Assembly (NCBI RefSeq): GCF_040712315.1
Contig: NC_134013.1
Span: 41,092,501 to 41,156,500 of the forward strand
Reading direction: 5' to 3'
Source of the DNA: Castanea sativa
Taxonomy: Eukaryota > Streptophyta > Magnoliopsida > Fagales > Fagaceae
Length of the DNA: 64,000 bases
Position numbers and translations under genes: made by a program. Below are positions 22,391-33,989 of the stretch, piece after piece (position 1 is the stretch's first letter; each line of letters begins with the position of its first letter). The notes under the pieces were generated by a model. It saw only the letters and a list, made by a program, of their open reading frames with translations, searched no databases and was not told the DNA's origin.

Positions 22391-23222
22391 ATGGATAGTG
22401 TTTTGTATGCTTCTATGGATGTTGTTGAGTGTAACATGCCATGTGTTTGTGAAAATGCCTCTATGAGTGTTAATCCTCATTATTGTGATGGCATGTTACA
22501 TGAATCTATGAGTGTTGTTGATATTTCAAATGTCAAACTCTTGAAGAAAAGGGCTAAGAAGTTTCATGAAATTTGAGCAACTTCTTTTGTGAAAAGAATG
22601 ATTTGATTGCTAAGCTCAATGAATCCAAAAAATTGGTTGAAAAGTATAAGAAACTTGTTGAACATCTCTTGAAAAACTAAAGGAGTTTGAATGTTTCAAT
22701 ATGGGCATGGATGCTAAACTTGTTTTGTCTAACAAACTAGTTGATGATCTTAAATATGAAAATGAATATCTTAAGATGCATGCCAAGTGTTTGATTGTTG
22801 AACTTATTGCTAAAAAGGATGAAAATATTTGTTGCAATCATGTTGTGGTATCCGATTGTATGCCTATTGTGTGTTCTACCTCAAAGGAAAAATCGGTGTA
22901 CATTCCTCCACATAAAAGAAATGAAAAGGTGGAGAGAAAGACCCTTAAGCCAAAGCCTCTGTTTAGGTCTTAATTTAAGGATGGACCTAAGTTTGTTCCA
23001 ACTTGCCACCATTGTGGTGTGATTGGTCATATAAGACCTCAATGTCCAAATTTGAAGAGAGAACAAAACCATGTTGCTAGATCCCTTCCCAAAAAGTTTA
23101 GTGGACCTAAACACATTGTTTGTCACCATTGTGATGCCTTTGGTCATCTTAGACCTCATTGCTCTAAGTTTCAAGCTCTTAAAAGAAAGAGAAACTTGAG
23201 CTTTTTAGAAGTTGTGCTATAA
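22391..23222 (+). pseudogene. Gag remnant with two CCHC zinc knuckles
   Basis: Open pieces at 22391-22576, 22701-22973 and 23019-23222 together resemble a copia-type gag. They hold a Lys/Leu-rich region with coiled-coil character, YIPPHKRNEK, then two zinc knuckles, CHHCGVIGHIRPQC and CHHCDAFGHLRPHC, each fitting C-x2-C-x4-H-x4-C. The knuckles would bind RNA in the particle. Single stops and a frameshift separate the pieces (for example after FHEI and after LFRS). A short downstream piece around 23355-23385 reads RFVWMRKG, seen in this type of gag, after which no coding continues. Confidence 0.7.
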
Positions 23223-26121
23223 AAGTAAAACCGGATTTGGAAAAAATGGTAAGTTGTTGAAGAAAGTTTTTATGTTCTTACCACCTTGTCTATGTGCATC
23301 TTCGGTTCTCATTTTTCCAATCCTTGTCTCACTGCTCATGAGACACACATTCCAAGCAATCGTTTCGTTTGGATGAGGAAGGGTTCCTATAGTTGAGCTT
23401 ATAATCTTTTGGTCATTGATCTAATTCTTTCGATCTTTGTATGACCTTTCATGTATTAGATGCTTCATTATCATGCATTTGTGCATCTTGCATTTTTTTT
23501 ATAAGCATTTTTTTTGCATTTGATCTTACTTTTATTTCTTTGTTTTGGTGTGAGTAAAAATCTAAAAACACATAAAAAGTGAAAAATTCAAAAAGTTTGA
23601 TTGTATATGTTTGAGCACATTTTACATGTAAGTTTGGCCTAGTACCTTCGTATTGATTGCGTAATGTATTTATGAGCATAGCTTGTTATGTATGCACATT
23701 TTCTAAGTGTGAGCGACATCTAGAAATCTACATTTGATTGTTATAAATAGATCTTCAAGTTTGTCATGAATGATTGGTCAATAGTCTTGCTTGATCTTGA
23801 TACATGCATAGACTTGTGCCTATATATCTCCTCACATTTTTTTTCAAGAGCTCTACAAATGTCAATCTCGAAAAGAGAATTTTGAGCTAAAAAAGCCATT
23901 GCACATACTAGTATTTGACTAGGAAAAATAGAAAGCAATTTATATTCAAATGTATGGTGCCAAAGCCAAAGGCTAAATTGTCAAAGTTCATTCAAAATGC
24001 TTATGGCATCGACTCTCAAAATTTGAGTTGTTTGATGAAAAGTATGTAAAATGGAAGCAAAACAAAAAGCTTTCAATCAAGTGTAATCACATTTGTGAGG
24101 GGTTATATATGTTCACTTCTACAAGTGAGATAGGTCACTTGACTTCGTACTAGTTGTGTATGACTTGATTGAATTGATCATTGAAATTTCATACTAGAAT
24201 ATAGACTAGTTCATACTTGATCCACACACACACACACAAGCTTAATGTTCAATGAATGCCTATTTCATTTGTGTGTTTGTACATGTTTAAATGAGATGTG
24301 TGTGTGCTCAATCATATGTGAATCAAACCAAAAAGATTTTTGTTCTTTTTGTTTGCTTTTGGAAGTGATTTGTATCACCCATGTTTTTCAAAGTTTTTCA
24401 AGTTGTTTTTGTGTGAAAAACATGTTTTCTGGATGTTTTCATGGCTTATTTCATGTGTAAGCTTAGTCGCAAGTTAAATGGTCCAATTCTTAAGTTTTTT
24501 AACTTTGGACAAAGAGTTTCACGATTGTTTCGCAAGTAAGGTCTTCCCATGAGTTACTAGTGAAATTTTCGCGGGAAGCTTACCAGCGAAAATTCCCAGC
24601 TTCTAGTGAAAATTTCTAAATTAACTTTTTTAAGGGCATTTCGTGGGACATGTTTTTCAAACTTCTCCCATCTTCTTCCAAACCCCTATTTTCTTGTTTC
24701 TACATCGAAACCCAATTAAATTCAAGTTTTTTTCATTCCATTAATATCTCTAAGGTAATCTTTAACTCTTTTCATTGATTTTGATCCTTAGATTATGTTT
24801 TTGGGGGTTTTATGTTCATCGTTGGGAATTTGTCAATTAAAACTTAATTTTTGTCAATCTTTTTTATTGGGTTTTGTTTTAAATGTTTATTTGCTTTTGA
24901 TGTTGGCCCCTTGTGGCAAAAATAACATGTATTTAGGCAAGATTTTCATATGTTCATGCATTGTTTAACATACATGTATAGTGTGTGTACTCTAACTGTT
25001 TGATAAAATACCCAAATGACATTTTCTCGATGTTTTGAATTTCGATGAGTACCAATTTTTGGGGATTACCATGATTATGCATGTTTATCATGTTTTGATC
25101 ATTGGTTGTGTGTTTCACACACTTTGCCCCGTGAGAGCTTGCTCATATATTGGTCATGCATCTCACATGCACACTAGATGCATCTTTGATGCACACACTC
25201 TAACACTTGACATGTTTTGTATTCACTCATGCTAGTTAAGTCTTTTTAGACCTTTTAGCACATATAACATGTTCTTGTATCCATGTTATGCCTTGGTCTA
25301 TACTTTGTTCCATCATCCTTAGCATGTCATGTTTACTTTATGCTTTGCAGCATTGTGTCTTTAAGATGTTTTATCTTTTGTTTTAGCTTCATTTTCTCAT
25401 TCATCTTGCACCCTTCATGGATCATCTTTTACCCTTGTTCATATCTTCTTTTTTTTCCTCGTTCCTCTTGATTCTTTTGTCCATTCGTGACAAAAAGGGG
25501 GAGAGTATACTGGAGTGTATCGTCATTTCTATATGACTCATGTGCTCATTCTTAGGGGGAGAAATTCTACCTCGTGCACATTCATAGGGGGAGAAAGCCA
25601 TAGGGGAGATGTATATACCAAACGGGAGAAGACAACTTTTATTAGAAAACCTTGTTTTACTTTGTTTTACTTTATGCTTGTTTTCTCGCTGTTTTATGGT
25701 GCTTTGAGTTACATTTAGTATCTATGCCTTGTTACTCTCATTACATCATGTTTATGTGTTGGACATGCATACATCCTTATGCTATTGTGCTTTATTGGTT
25801 GCATGTTTGGATGATTATTTGCTTTGCTATATGTTCATTGTAGTCATTTCCAAATGACTGTTTTGTGTTTGATCAAGTTGCTCATATATTTCACATCATG
25901 TTTACTTGATTGCATTTTACTTGTTACATTATACTTGTCCTTTTATCACTTGATTTACCTTGAGGGTCTAATGTGTTTTGTGCAAGTGTTTTAGGTTGCA
26001 GGTATATATGTTCCAAGTTCATCATAGGTTTTAGATTTAGGTGTGAGTGAGTTTTTCCATTGTTTCCAAACTCACGTTTAAGTCTAGAGTTTGTTATACG
26101 GTGTTTTATCACGGATTAGCC
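23223..26121 (+). other. Non-coding interior of copia-like element
   Basis: No pol domain is visible in any frame. It holds AT-rich spacer DNA and, at about 24.50-24.62 kb, a segment that resembles the cgcgag/gtaaggccttcccg part of the LTR. Four GGGGGAGA or GGGGAGA words lie at about 25.50, 25.56, 25.59 and 25.60 kb, resembling extra polypurine tracts. Short ORFs here are Cys/Phe/His-rich by composition and not convincing. Confidence 0.55.
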
Positions 26122-26133
26122 AATGGGGGAGAT
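26122..26133 (+). other. Polypurine tract
   Basis: tgggggagatt lies immediately before the right LTR start (TGTAAAG at 26134). This is the usual plus-strand priming site of plant copia elements. Confidence 0.75.
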
Positions 26134-27221
26134 TGTAAAGTTGTGATTTACAATTGTGTTTGATGTTGGCTTTATTCTATGACAAAAAGTGTTATAATTG
26201 CTGCAATTTTGTTCCTTTTATTTTGTAGGATTTTATTGTATTGGGTTTAGTATTAAGTTGGTGAAGAATCGAGCATGTATTGGATGAACAAGTGGATTTC
26301 AAGAGAAGATCAAAAGAAGCTCGCAAGAAGCCTACCTGTGAAAGTGCCACGTGAGAAGCACATGCTAGAAGCTGAAGGGTCATGCTAGGCTATCGATTTC
26401 GCGAGTGTCTCGCGGGTAAGGCCTTCCCGCGAAGTACTTGCGAAACATTCTGCCTAGAGGATTTTAAGTGTGACTTTCTTACCCTTCACCTATACTATAT
26501 ATATTCTCATTACCCATAAATGTACAAGAGGCCATTCAAAGAGAAAATCCCTAAATAGGTTTTCTACAATACACACACCCATCTTTTAGAGAGAGAGCTA
26601 CCCATCCTTAGTGAGAAATCGTTGTAACATCTTCTCATCCCCTCTCCCATTGTCATACCTTGAGAGGAGATTTGTACCCAAACATAACCCACACATTTTC
26701 AGAGTGTAGAGAATGTTTTGGAGCTTTGGAAGCTTTGGGGATTTACAAAAAGAAGCCGTTGAGGCTTGGGGGAAGCAATTGGGCGTATTGCGGGATCTGG
26801 AAAGCTAGAGAAGACATGACTCCAAGAAGTCCGTTGGTAGTAGGAGCTTGGAGGGCTCAAGTACATTGGGTAGGCTAGGCTTGGAGAGTCTTTTGTTATT
26901 CGTATACTCTAACTTATTCTCTAGTGGATCGATTTACCGCTTGGAGGGCGGCGGAGAGGTTTTTCGCGGAGTTCTTCGGTTTCCTCTTCGATAACATGTC
27001 TCAGTGTTATCTTGTGTTTGCATTCTTCTTCCCTACTCTTTTAGCTTTCATTTTATTGTTGATATATGATGAATATGGCTTAGAATAGTTTTATTGTTTG
27101 TTTGCTCGCATTTACTCTTATTCCGTACTTAGTTGAAGTTAGAGTAAAAACAACCGAGCCGTAATTGTTTAATTGGGGGTCTAAACAAGCTCTTGTGTAT
27201 TCACACAAATTCGAGCTTTCA
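26134..27221 (+). mobile_element. Right LTR of copia-like element
   Basis: It starts TGTAAAGTTGTGATTTAC after the polypurine tract and ends tcgagctttca. At 1088 bp it runs parallel to the left LTR, with the TATA-like actatatata at about 26.50 kb. Confidence 0.8.
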
Positions 27222-27297
27222 AGAACCACTAAAGAAACAATTGAACCGTCATTTCTAATACCATTTGTTATAGAGATAACAAGCTGGACAGATTTCA

Positions 27298-27352
<55 letters not shown>
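27298..27352. repeat. Microsatellite (AAT)n
   Basis: About 18 uninterrupted AAT units lie just downstream of the copia-like element. Confidence 0.98.
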
Positions 27353-27430
27353 GTATTAAATTATATATATAGGAATTATACTATGCATCTTATTATATAT
27401 CTATGTATATGCATGGGGTTATAAGCTAGT

Positions 27431-27431
27431 A

Positions 27432-27488
<57 letters not shown>

Positions 27489-27981
27489 GAAAAAACTCAG
27501 AGAAACTCCAATTAGAATTTCAATTTAGAGTCCAATTTTGCGCTATGTGTCATAAATTATTTATTTTTAGAAAAAAGTTTTATTTTCTAGTTTGTGAATA
27601 AAATGTGAGACCATATCATAAATATTCATCCAAGTGAGTTATTGAGGACCTCTCACATAATTGTGAGTCTCACTAATTAAATTCATGGTGGGACTTACAA
27701 TTTATGTGAGAGGGGGGAGTACGCATTTATGGTACTTCCGAAGTATTCAATAATTTTCCATTATTGAGTACCAAAACCAAAGAGTCTAGAATAAATGAAT
27801 TGTAATTTCAAAAAAAAAAAAAAAGAATAAATGAATTGTAAAAAAAAAGTACTTAGCAATAACAAAAATTAAGAAGTAATAAATAAATAAACATATATAG
27901 TTTACATTTTATACTTAATAATATTCTTACAAAACTTTTTAAAGAGTTAACAAAATATAAGAATGATTATCAATAGTATTT

Positions 27982-28020
<39 letters not shown>

Positions 28021-28361
28021 CTATACATCTTAGTGTATATATCTAAGTATATCCATACATATGCATAGGATTACAAGCTAGTATATATCAATAGCCAAAA
28101 CTCAGATAAAATCCAATCAAATTTTAATTGGATTCTCAATTATACGACAAGTGTCCCATTTTTAATTTTTAATTTTTTTGAGAAAGTTTATTTTGTGCGA
28201 GTGAATTATTGAATCTAAAAATCAAGGAGTCTAAACCAATCAGATTTTAAATTGGATTTCAATTAGAATCCAATTTTTTGCCACGTTATCTAAGTTTTAA
28301 TTTTTGTGGCAAGTGAATTATTAGGTAAAAAAATCAAAGAGTCTAAAGCCAATTAAATTCT

Positions 28362-28398
<37 letters not shown>

Positions 28399-28860
28399 AT
28401 ATATAAAATGTGTCCATTAACACTAACCATCGATTAATTATGTATATTTTTATGATAAAAAATGTTTTTATTTTAAAATACATTCATGCATATACATGTG
28501 TTACAAGCTAGTGTAATGTAATTAGACCCAAATTAACTCATATAAAATTGAGAGAAAATCCAATAAGATTATAAATTGGATAGCTAATTTTGTGCCACTT
28601 GTCCCATATAATTATTTTTAAAAAAATTATGCCAAAATAAATGATGCATTAACACCTAACACAAAATCCAAAACGCCACAATAATGACCTCTTAAAGTTA
28701 AAACTAAAAAAATAATAATTAGATTTCAATTGGAGCCTAATTTAATGCCAAGTGTCCAATTTAATTTCTTAATTTTGGTACAACTATTTACAATAATACA
28801 AGAATCAAGGAGTGCAATTAATAAGACATTAAATAATGTAAATAGTATGCAATTATGATT
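27431..28860 (+). mobile_element. Head-to-tail Helitron-like elements
   Basis: Three plus-strand 3' ends of Helitron type, a weak hairpin followed by ata/acaagCTAG and T, lie at 27426-27430, 28078-28082 and 28508-28512. After each comes a new 5'-like segment with the same words (aaactcagagaaa or close, then an inverted aattagattt/aattggat motif and a ccacgtgtc-like word) near 27.49, 28.10 and 28.55 kb. This indicates elements of about 0.4-0.65 kb in tandem. The last one is interrupted at 28860 by gypsy element B and ends at 40893. None encodes a protein. Dinucleotide (TA)n tracts lie near the starts. Confidence 0.6.
27432..27482. repeat. Microsatellite (GT)n(AT)n
   Basis: A short GT run followed by about 20 TA units. 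Similar (TA)n tracts occur at about 27985-28015 and 28365-28392 within the Helitron-like series. Confidence 0.95.
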
Positions 28861-29654
28861 TGTAAGGGCACGATTTGGATTCCAAGCCCAAGAGGTGATA
28901 GGATTAAGGCCCAAAGAGCCTAATACAATGAATTTTTAGAGAGTGGGCTAAAAACAAGGCTTCAATGAATTAAACAACGTTCATAGTGGACTAAAGATGA
29001 TAAGAAATCAAAGAAAGTTAAGATGTATGCAAAGAAAATCCTTCATCGGCGAAGTCCGAGGTGAACAGTTCTTGAATATATTTCTTTTAGACTTGATTAG
29101 AATTTCAATTCTTGTCGCTACATTGTTTTTTCTATAGATTCTCAGATGAACCCCCTGTAAAAGGCTGCTTTCTCGTTTATATTCTCCTATTTTTATTCAT
29201 CTCCACCCTCCATGTGTAGGTCAAGTTGCAGACCTTGATTCTTGTCCCATTAGCACCTTCCTAAAGTCTTTGGGAGTAGCTGTAAGACTGAATATATCAC
29301 CTCCACATTAATATGACTAGAGAGTTAGCTGCAGAGCATTCAATGCGGTGGTAGCAGGTTTCTCTTAGATATTTCTTAGCTTCCCTTTGTCCTATCCCTT
29401 CCTTATCTTTATCCTTTTCAGTAGAATCATCCTAAGTGTTGCTCTAGATGGAAAATCAGACATTCTGACCTCTGCTTTGCTTAGCTGAGGAGGCATGCCT
29501 CCTCGGACTACCTTCCCAAACCTTCTTGGTCATAATCCTTCAGTAACTCACTAATTCGTACTTCTTCACTAACATCCACTTGTCCTCGGACTACTAAATT
29601 CCTCGGACGAGGCCCACGGCCCAGTATACATTTTCTAGGCCTTTTATCCCTACA
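28861..29654 (-). mobile_element. Element B 3' LTR
   Basis: This 794-bp LTR is parallel to 40039-40845 and bounded outside by tgatt. Immediately inside it the minus strand reads a purine-rich cgaggggctat, the likely polypurine tract. Confidence 0.9.
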
Positions 29655-30393
29655 ATAGCCCCTCGAAATTTCCTTCCTTTGCTCCTCGAAAAAAAGGGAA
29701 TTTCAATATTATAATAATACTTTTGTTCTTCCCTTACATCACTTCTGTCTGTGTAGGTGTCTTTTCAACTTCTTAGAAGCATGCTACTAACGTTTTGGCA
29801 TTTGGGATGTGTCTGTAATTAATTTTTGCAGCTCCATGTTCCCCATGTTTTACGGTACGATGGAGCTCCAATGGCTAGGGATTTTTTGAGAACTTGAGCG
29901 GGAGTTTTCCCGCTTGCTTTTCTCTCTCATATATATATATATATATATTGCTTAGAAGCTTTTACTACCTCACTTTTTACACCCTCAAAACTCAAGAGCT
30001 AGTTCGAGGAGCCTTTTTTCTCTCTCGTAAGTTGTATCTAGCACTTTCTTCCTTCTTTCTTCTCTTTTGTCTTTCTTTTTATTTAGAGTCCTCTCTTCCT
30101 CAGCCTGTCTAATTTCATCTCGTCTCCTCAATACCTTCAATTTTTTTTTATATGGGTAGATTTGCTTACTTAGTAGACACCACAGAGGGTATAGAGAGCT
30201 TTAAAGCTCAATACTGAATCCCCCTTCTATTAGGTACTGCAAACAAGGGAAGTGACGTACCGTGAGGCAGGAGGGACAAGTAGTAATTCCTAGGATTGCC
30301 TTTATAGAAGGAGGGATGAGAATTCCCATGGGTAGAGTTACTAGGGATTATCTAATAGCTCATAGGCTTTCCCCCACCTAGTGTGCCCTTAAT
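29655..30393. other. Element B spacer between 3' LTR and antisense gene
   Basis: It holds pyrimidine-rich DNA with a TATA-like (at)n stretch at about 29931-29949, followed by ctctctcgtaagttg, which resembles a leader with a splice donor. It may be the promoter and leader of the plus-strand antisense gene. The ORF at 29894-30112 looks like chance. Confidence 0.4.
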
Positions 30394-32701
30394 ATGTTTA
30401 GGATTTTAGGTAGCGTAGACGCCCTAAATGAGAAAATGGGCTTGAACCTCACCCACCATGAAATCAATTGGATTTACAACCGCCACCACTTAAAAGGGCA
30501 AGGGTACAACCTAAAAACTAGGGTTCTTGAGGTCAGGTTCATTTTGTGCCTCCCTGAGTCCATCAAAGGCATGAATAAAGACTACTTAATTGTCTCAGGG
30601 GAGTAGAACAATGGCCTTCACTGCCCGACGAGAGATGGGACACCAGGTGGGATTCGTAGGTCTAGGTTTATTGTTCTAATATCACCCATTTTTATTACTA
30701 ACATCTTCTTCACCCATTTTATCCTATTTGTACTTGTAATTGAATTTTTCTTTGACTTATGTTGCTTTTTTAACAGTGTTTTTCTGTTTTTTGATGGTTT
30801 GCAAATAAGTACTCTACTGTCCCGAACCTAAACCTTGTCAACCAGCCAGATTTGAACAAAGTGCTCAAGGCCAAGGTCTTTGTCCAAAGGGACAGGCAAC
30901 TAAGAGCAACTCATCTCATCCTCAGCTATGATCCGCTATCATCTAGCTTTTAGTCTCCGAAGTGCATGATTAAGGACAAGGACTAGTGCTTGCACCTGAT
31001 AAATGTTGTCGTTCTGGGCTTCCTCAATCCAAGCCCTATCCTAGAAGGTGTATAGCAAATAGAGCTACCCTTCCATTTCACAGTTGAAGAGGAAGCAACT
31101 CCCTCTCAACCAGCAATTAAAGATGAAGAGGAAGTGGTTGAAGTTTCAGACTCCAAAGATGACTTCGAGTTCTTCAACTAACCTTAGTCCCCAGAAGCCC
31201 TAGTTGGTGATTTTAGCCACCTTCATCCAGCGCAAGTAAGCCACACCCAGGAAGATCCCACCATCCCAGATGCCATGGTGCTAGAGCTCAAGACGAGATC
31301 AAGCCTTCGCGACTTGCTGAAGTCTTAAGCAGGAGGCAACGCGCCAGAGAAGGCAATTCAAGCCAAGCCTCCCACCCTTCCGTCTACCCAAGCTCTTCGA
31401 CCTGATCTTGTCGATAACAAGAGGAAGAGGGATCAGAGGGGCAAGGAGGTGGTGGAAGAAGGAAAAAGCCAACTCTCTAAGGAGGCTGAGCCCTAAAAGG
31501 GGGCCAAACAAGCCAGGGTAATACAAATAATGTCCTCCAGTGAAGGGGCCATTGTGGACAAGAGGGGTGACTCTTAAGCTGAAGTTCTAGCTTGGACTCC
31601 TTCCATAGTGCTAGATGGAGCTCTCTTGCCCGCCGATGATTTTATCAGGGACTTTTAGCAGGGGAAGGCTGCGCACGTGGTCAACGCTATGGAATACACT
31701 CTACTACTGCCTGGAGGAAACACGAGGTGTTCCTCAGCTTGAAGAGGGACCTTCCTCTGGTAAGTCTATAAATTAGCTTCCTCATATTCAAAATTATAAC
31801 TTTTTTTTAAACATTGTACTTCTTTCCTTGAAAGGCTCTCCACATTGCACACAGAGCCAAGGAGTTGGTGAACAGCTCCCACAGGTAAATGAAGGATGAA
31901 GAAGCCAGGCATATTGCTACAGTGGTTGCCTTCAAGGTGGCAGATAAGAAGATCCAAGAGTTGAATACCCAACTAACCGAGGTTGATAGGCAGAGGAAAA
32001 GCGCTAAGGCTACTCTGCAAGGAGTAGAGGAGAAGTAGGTAGAAACTCAATGCAAACATTTTTGTCAGGCTGAGGATGAGTTGGCTGTAGCTAAAGAGCA
32101 TATAAAGGTCTTGAAGAAGAAGTTGGAGGAGGCAGAGAAGGCCGTGGATAAAGTCGAATAGGACGGCTACGAGGTGGGGGTGACAGAGACTGAGGAGGCT
32201 CTCAAGGCTAAGGTCTCGGAGGTATGTAGGATCTACTTCCTCCAAGTGTGGAATGAGGCCCTCAACCAAGCTGGGGTTGAGGTCTCCTTTGGCCTTAGGA
32301 GAGTAGAGAGTGTATACTATCCCCCCGCCAATCGTACATTAAGCCTTTTGGACTCTAAGGCTGACACTACCTCCAAAGAGACAGATACTGGTGAGGATAG
32401 TCTTGCCAAGGCCCTCACCTCCTCTGGTAGTCTTCCTAAAGAGGCAGAACAGCTCGGGGTTACTGAAAAGGAAAAAGACACAATTAAGGGAGTAGTCCTT
32501 GATGCCCCCAAGCCTTCAGCTGCACCCAAGGACTCCTCTAAGGAGAAAGAGACTTCCCAAAACTTGGAGATTGTCCTGGCTACTCTTCCTATGCCTGCCA
32601 AGGAGGATCTCAAGGGTAAAGGTCTAGCCTCCACCACAGCTGAAACTGCCAAATATGCCAAGGCCACAGGAAAGACCAACCCTCCGCTAAAGATTAATTA
32701 G
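30394..32701 (+). pseudogene. Element B antisense gene (unknown function, intron-containing)
   Basis: The gene lies opposite to gag-pol, between the integrase/81-bp array and the 3' LTR. Readable parts: 30394-30606 (70 codons, with HHLKGQGYNL, LCLPESIKGMNKDYLIVSG); about 30810-31180, which reads LVNQPDLNKVLKAKVFVQ and LRATHLILSYDPL with in-frame stops and ends in an acidic DDFEFFN; a Lys/Arg-rich part near 31.4 kb; an intron-like gap (donor ctg|gtaagt at 31760, acceptor near 31852); a coiled-coil-like part to about 32.2 kb; and a Ser/Lys/Glu/Ala-rich C-terminal part at 32174-32701 (175 codons). The first two parts resemble the plant-specific ORF found beside Tat-type retrotransposons. The role is unknown. 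Stops mean this copy is broken. Confidence 0.6.
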
Positions 32702-32724
32702 GTCCTAGACTAGAATTTGTAAAC

Positions 32725-32767
<43 letters not shown>
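32725..32767. repeat. Microsatellite (TTA)n
   Basis: About 14 TTA units lie directly after the end of the antisense gene. Confidence 0.97.
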
Positions 32768-32769
<2 letters not shown>

Positions 32770-33315
32770 TGTGACTGTTATCTTCATTTTCAAAGTTTGT
32801 AATCAATTTGCCCTTTTTTAAGGCTTAAGTTAGTGATAATTATGAGCTTCTCTTTTACACTTGTGGTATTTATGCAAATCCTAACATAGCTTCTGCTTTA
32901 GTTCACAATTAATTGATGTGAAAATGAGATATAACTTCATTTATTTATCTGCATCAGTGATATTATAATTGCTACACCCCACATAATGAGCAACAAAACA
33001 GGCTTAACCTTCCAAGTTTACAATCTATAACAAAGTGTACCCTTAACTTCAAGAACATACCTTCAGTATGATTAACTCAAAGGACCCTGCATATCACTGG
33101 GCTTTCTTTTGATTTCAGAAATTGGTGGAGCATCCATCCACCCAAGACCCTACATAACCTCCCACTTAGTAGTAGATCTAAGGAGTTGTAGATGACAATT
33201 AGCTCGTGAACAGATCATGAATGTACTTGAAAATGCTTTAAGTGAGGCTCAAGTGTGCCCTTTCAATTAAGTTACCATAATGAGGGTCTTGGTCATCCAC
33301 CATAGCTAGGTTGGT

Positions 33316-33800
33316 TACTAATTCACTCAAAGCATGTGGTTCAAGGAACTTGACATGGCCGAGGTTCTGTTTAGCATTCTCATAATCAAAGAAATGTTAA
33401 TTTACCCAAGGCAGGTGGTCTGAGGAACCAGACATAGCTGAGGTTCTGTTTAACATTTAGTTAGATGCTTAACAGTGATAATTTACCTAAGGCAGATGGT
33501 CTGAGGAACCAGATATATCCGAGGTTCTGTTTAACACTTAATTAAATGCTTAGCAATGCTAATTTACCCAAGACAGATGGTCCGAGGAACCAGTCATAAC
33601 CAATGTTCTGTTTAACACTCAAACAAGTAATGAAGAGTATTAATTTACCCAAGGTATGTGATCCGAGGAGCCAGGTATGACCAAGGTTCCGTTTAATACT
33701 TAGAAAAATAATCAGGAATATTAATTTACTCAAAGTATGTGGTCTGAGGAGCCAGACATGACCAAGGTTCTGCTTAATATTCAAACAAATAATAAACAGA
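33316..33800. repeat. 81-bp tandem array of element B
   Basis: Units begin with taatttac(c/t) at 33397, 33478, 33559, 33640 and 33721, an exact 81-bp spacing, with a partial unit before. Each holds gtggtctgaggaacca, gaggttctgtttaa and a short AT-rich tail. Because 81 is divisible by three, the minus strand stays open across the last units (33542-33844, 100 codons) as a 27-residue repeat around NLGH-WLLG-HTLGKL. Element A has a related but irregular array at 10.5-11.0 kb. Confidence 0.9.
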
Positions 33801-33989
33801 GCACATAATGTCAAAAATAAAAACATGGCAGAGCTGCCTTTCATTAATAACAGTACCTTTGCAGGTTATTTACATTCCAAGGATGTGGTATGACATTTTC
33901 GTCTAAATCTTCTAGGAAATAAGCACCTATACCAGCTACTGAAGTAATACAGTATGACCCTTCCCAATTGGGCCCTAACTTTGCCCATG

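Larger units (their letters stand above)
21239..27221 (+). mobile_element. Copia-like LTR element without pol (non-autonomous)
   Basis: Two direct LTRs (about 21239-22315 and 26134-27221) bound a 3.8-kb interior. A primer-binding site of the tRNA-iMet type (tggtatcatagc) follows the left LTR, and a polypurine tract (gggggagatt) precedes the right LTR. The interior starts with a gag remnant carrying two CCHC knuckles, followed by about 2.9 kb with no protease, integrase or RT motifs in any frame. This is a LARD-like, trans-dependent organisation. Flanks do not show a matching 5-bp duplication, and the first 40 bp of the left LTR do not match the right LTR, so the left boundary is approximate. 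Confidence 0.7.

Noticed and set aside
32317..32679. 120-codon minus-strand frame opposite the antisense gene end
   Set aside because: It is a shadow of the 175-codon plus-strand frame, which matches the element's gene layout better.
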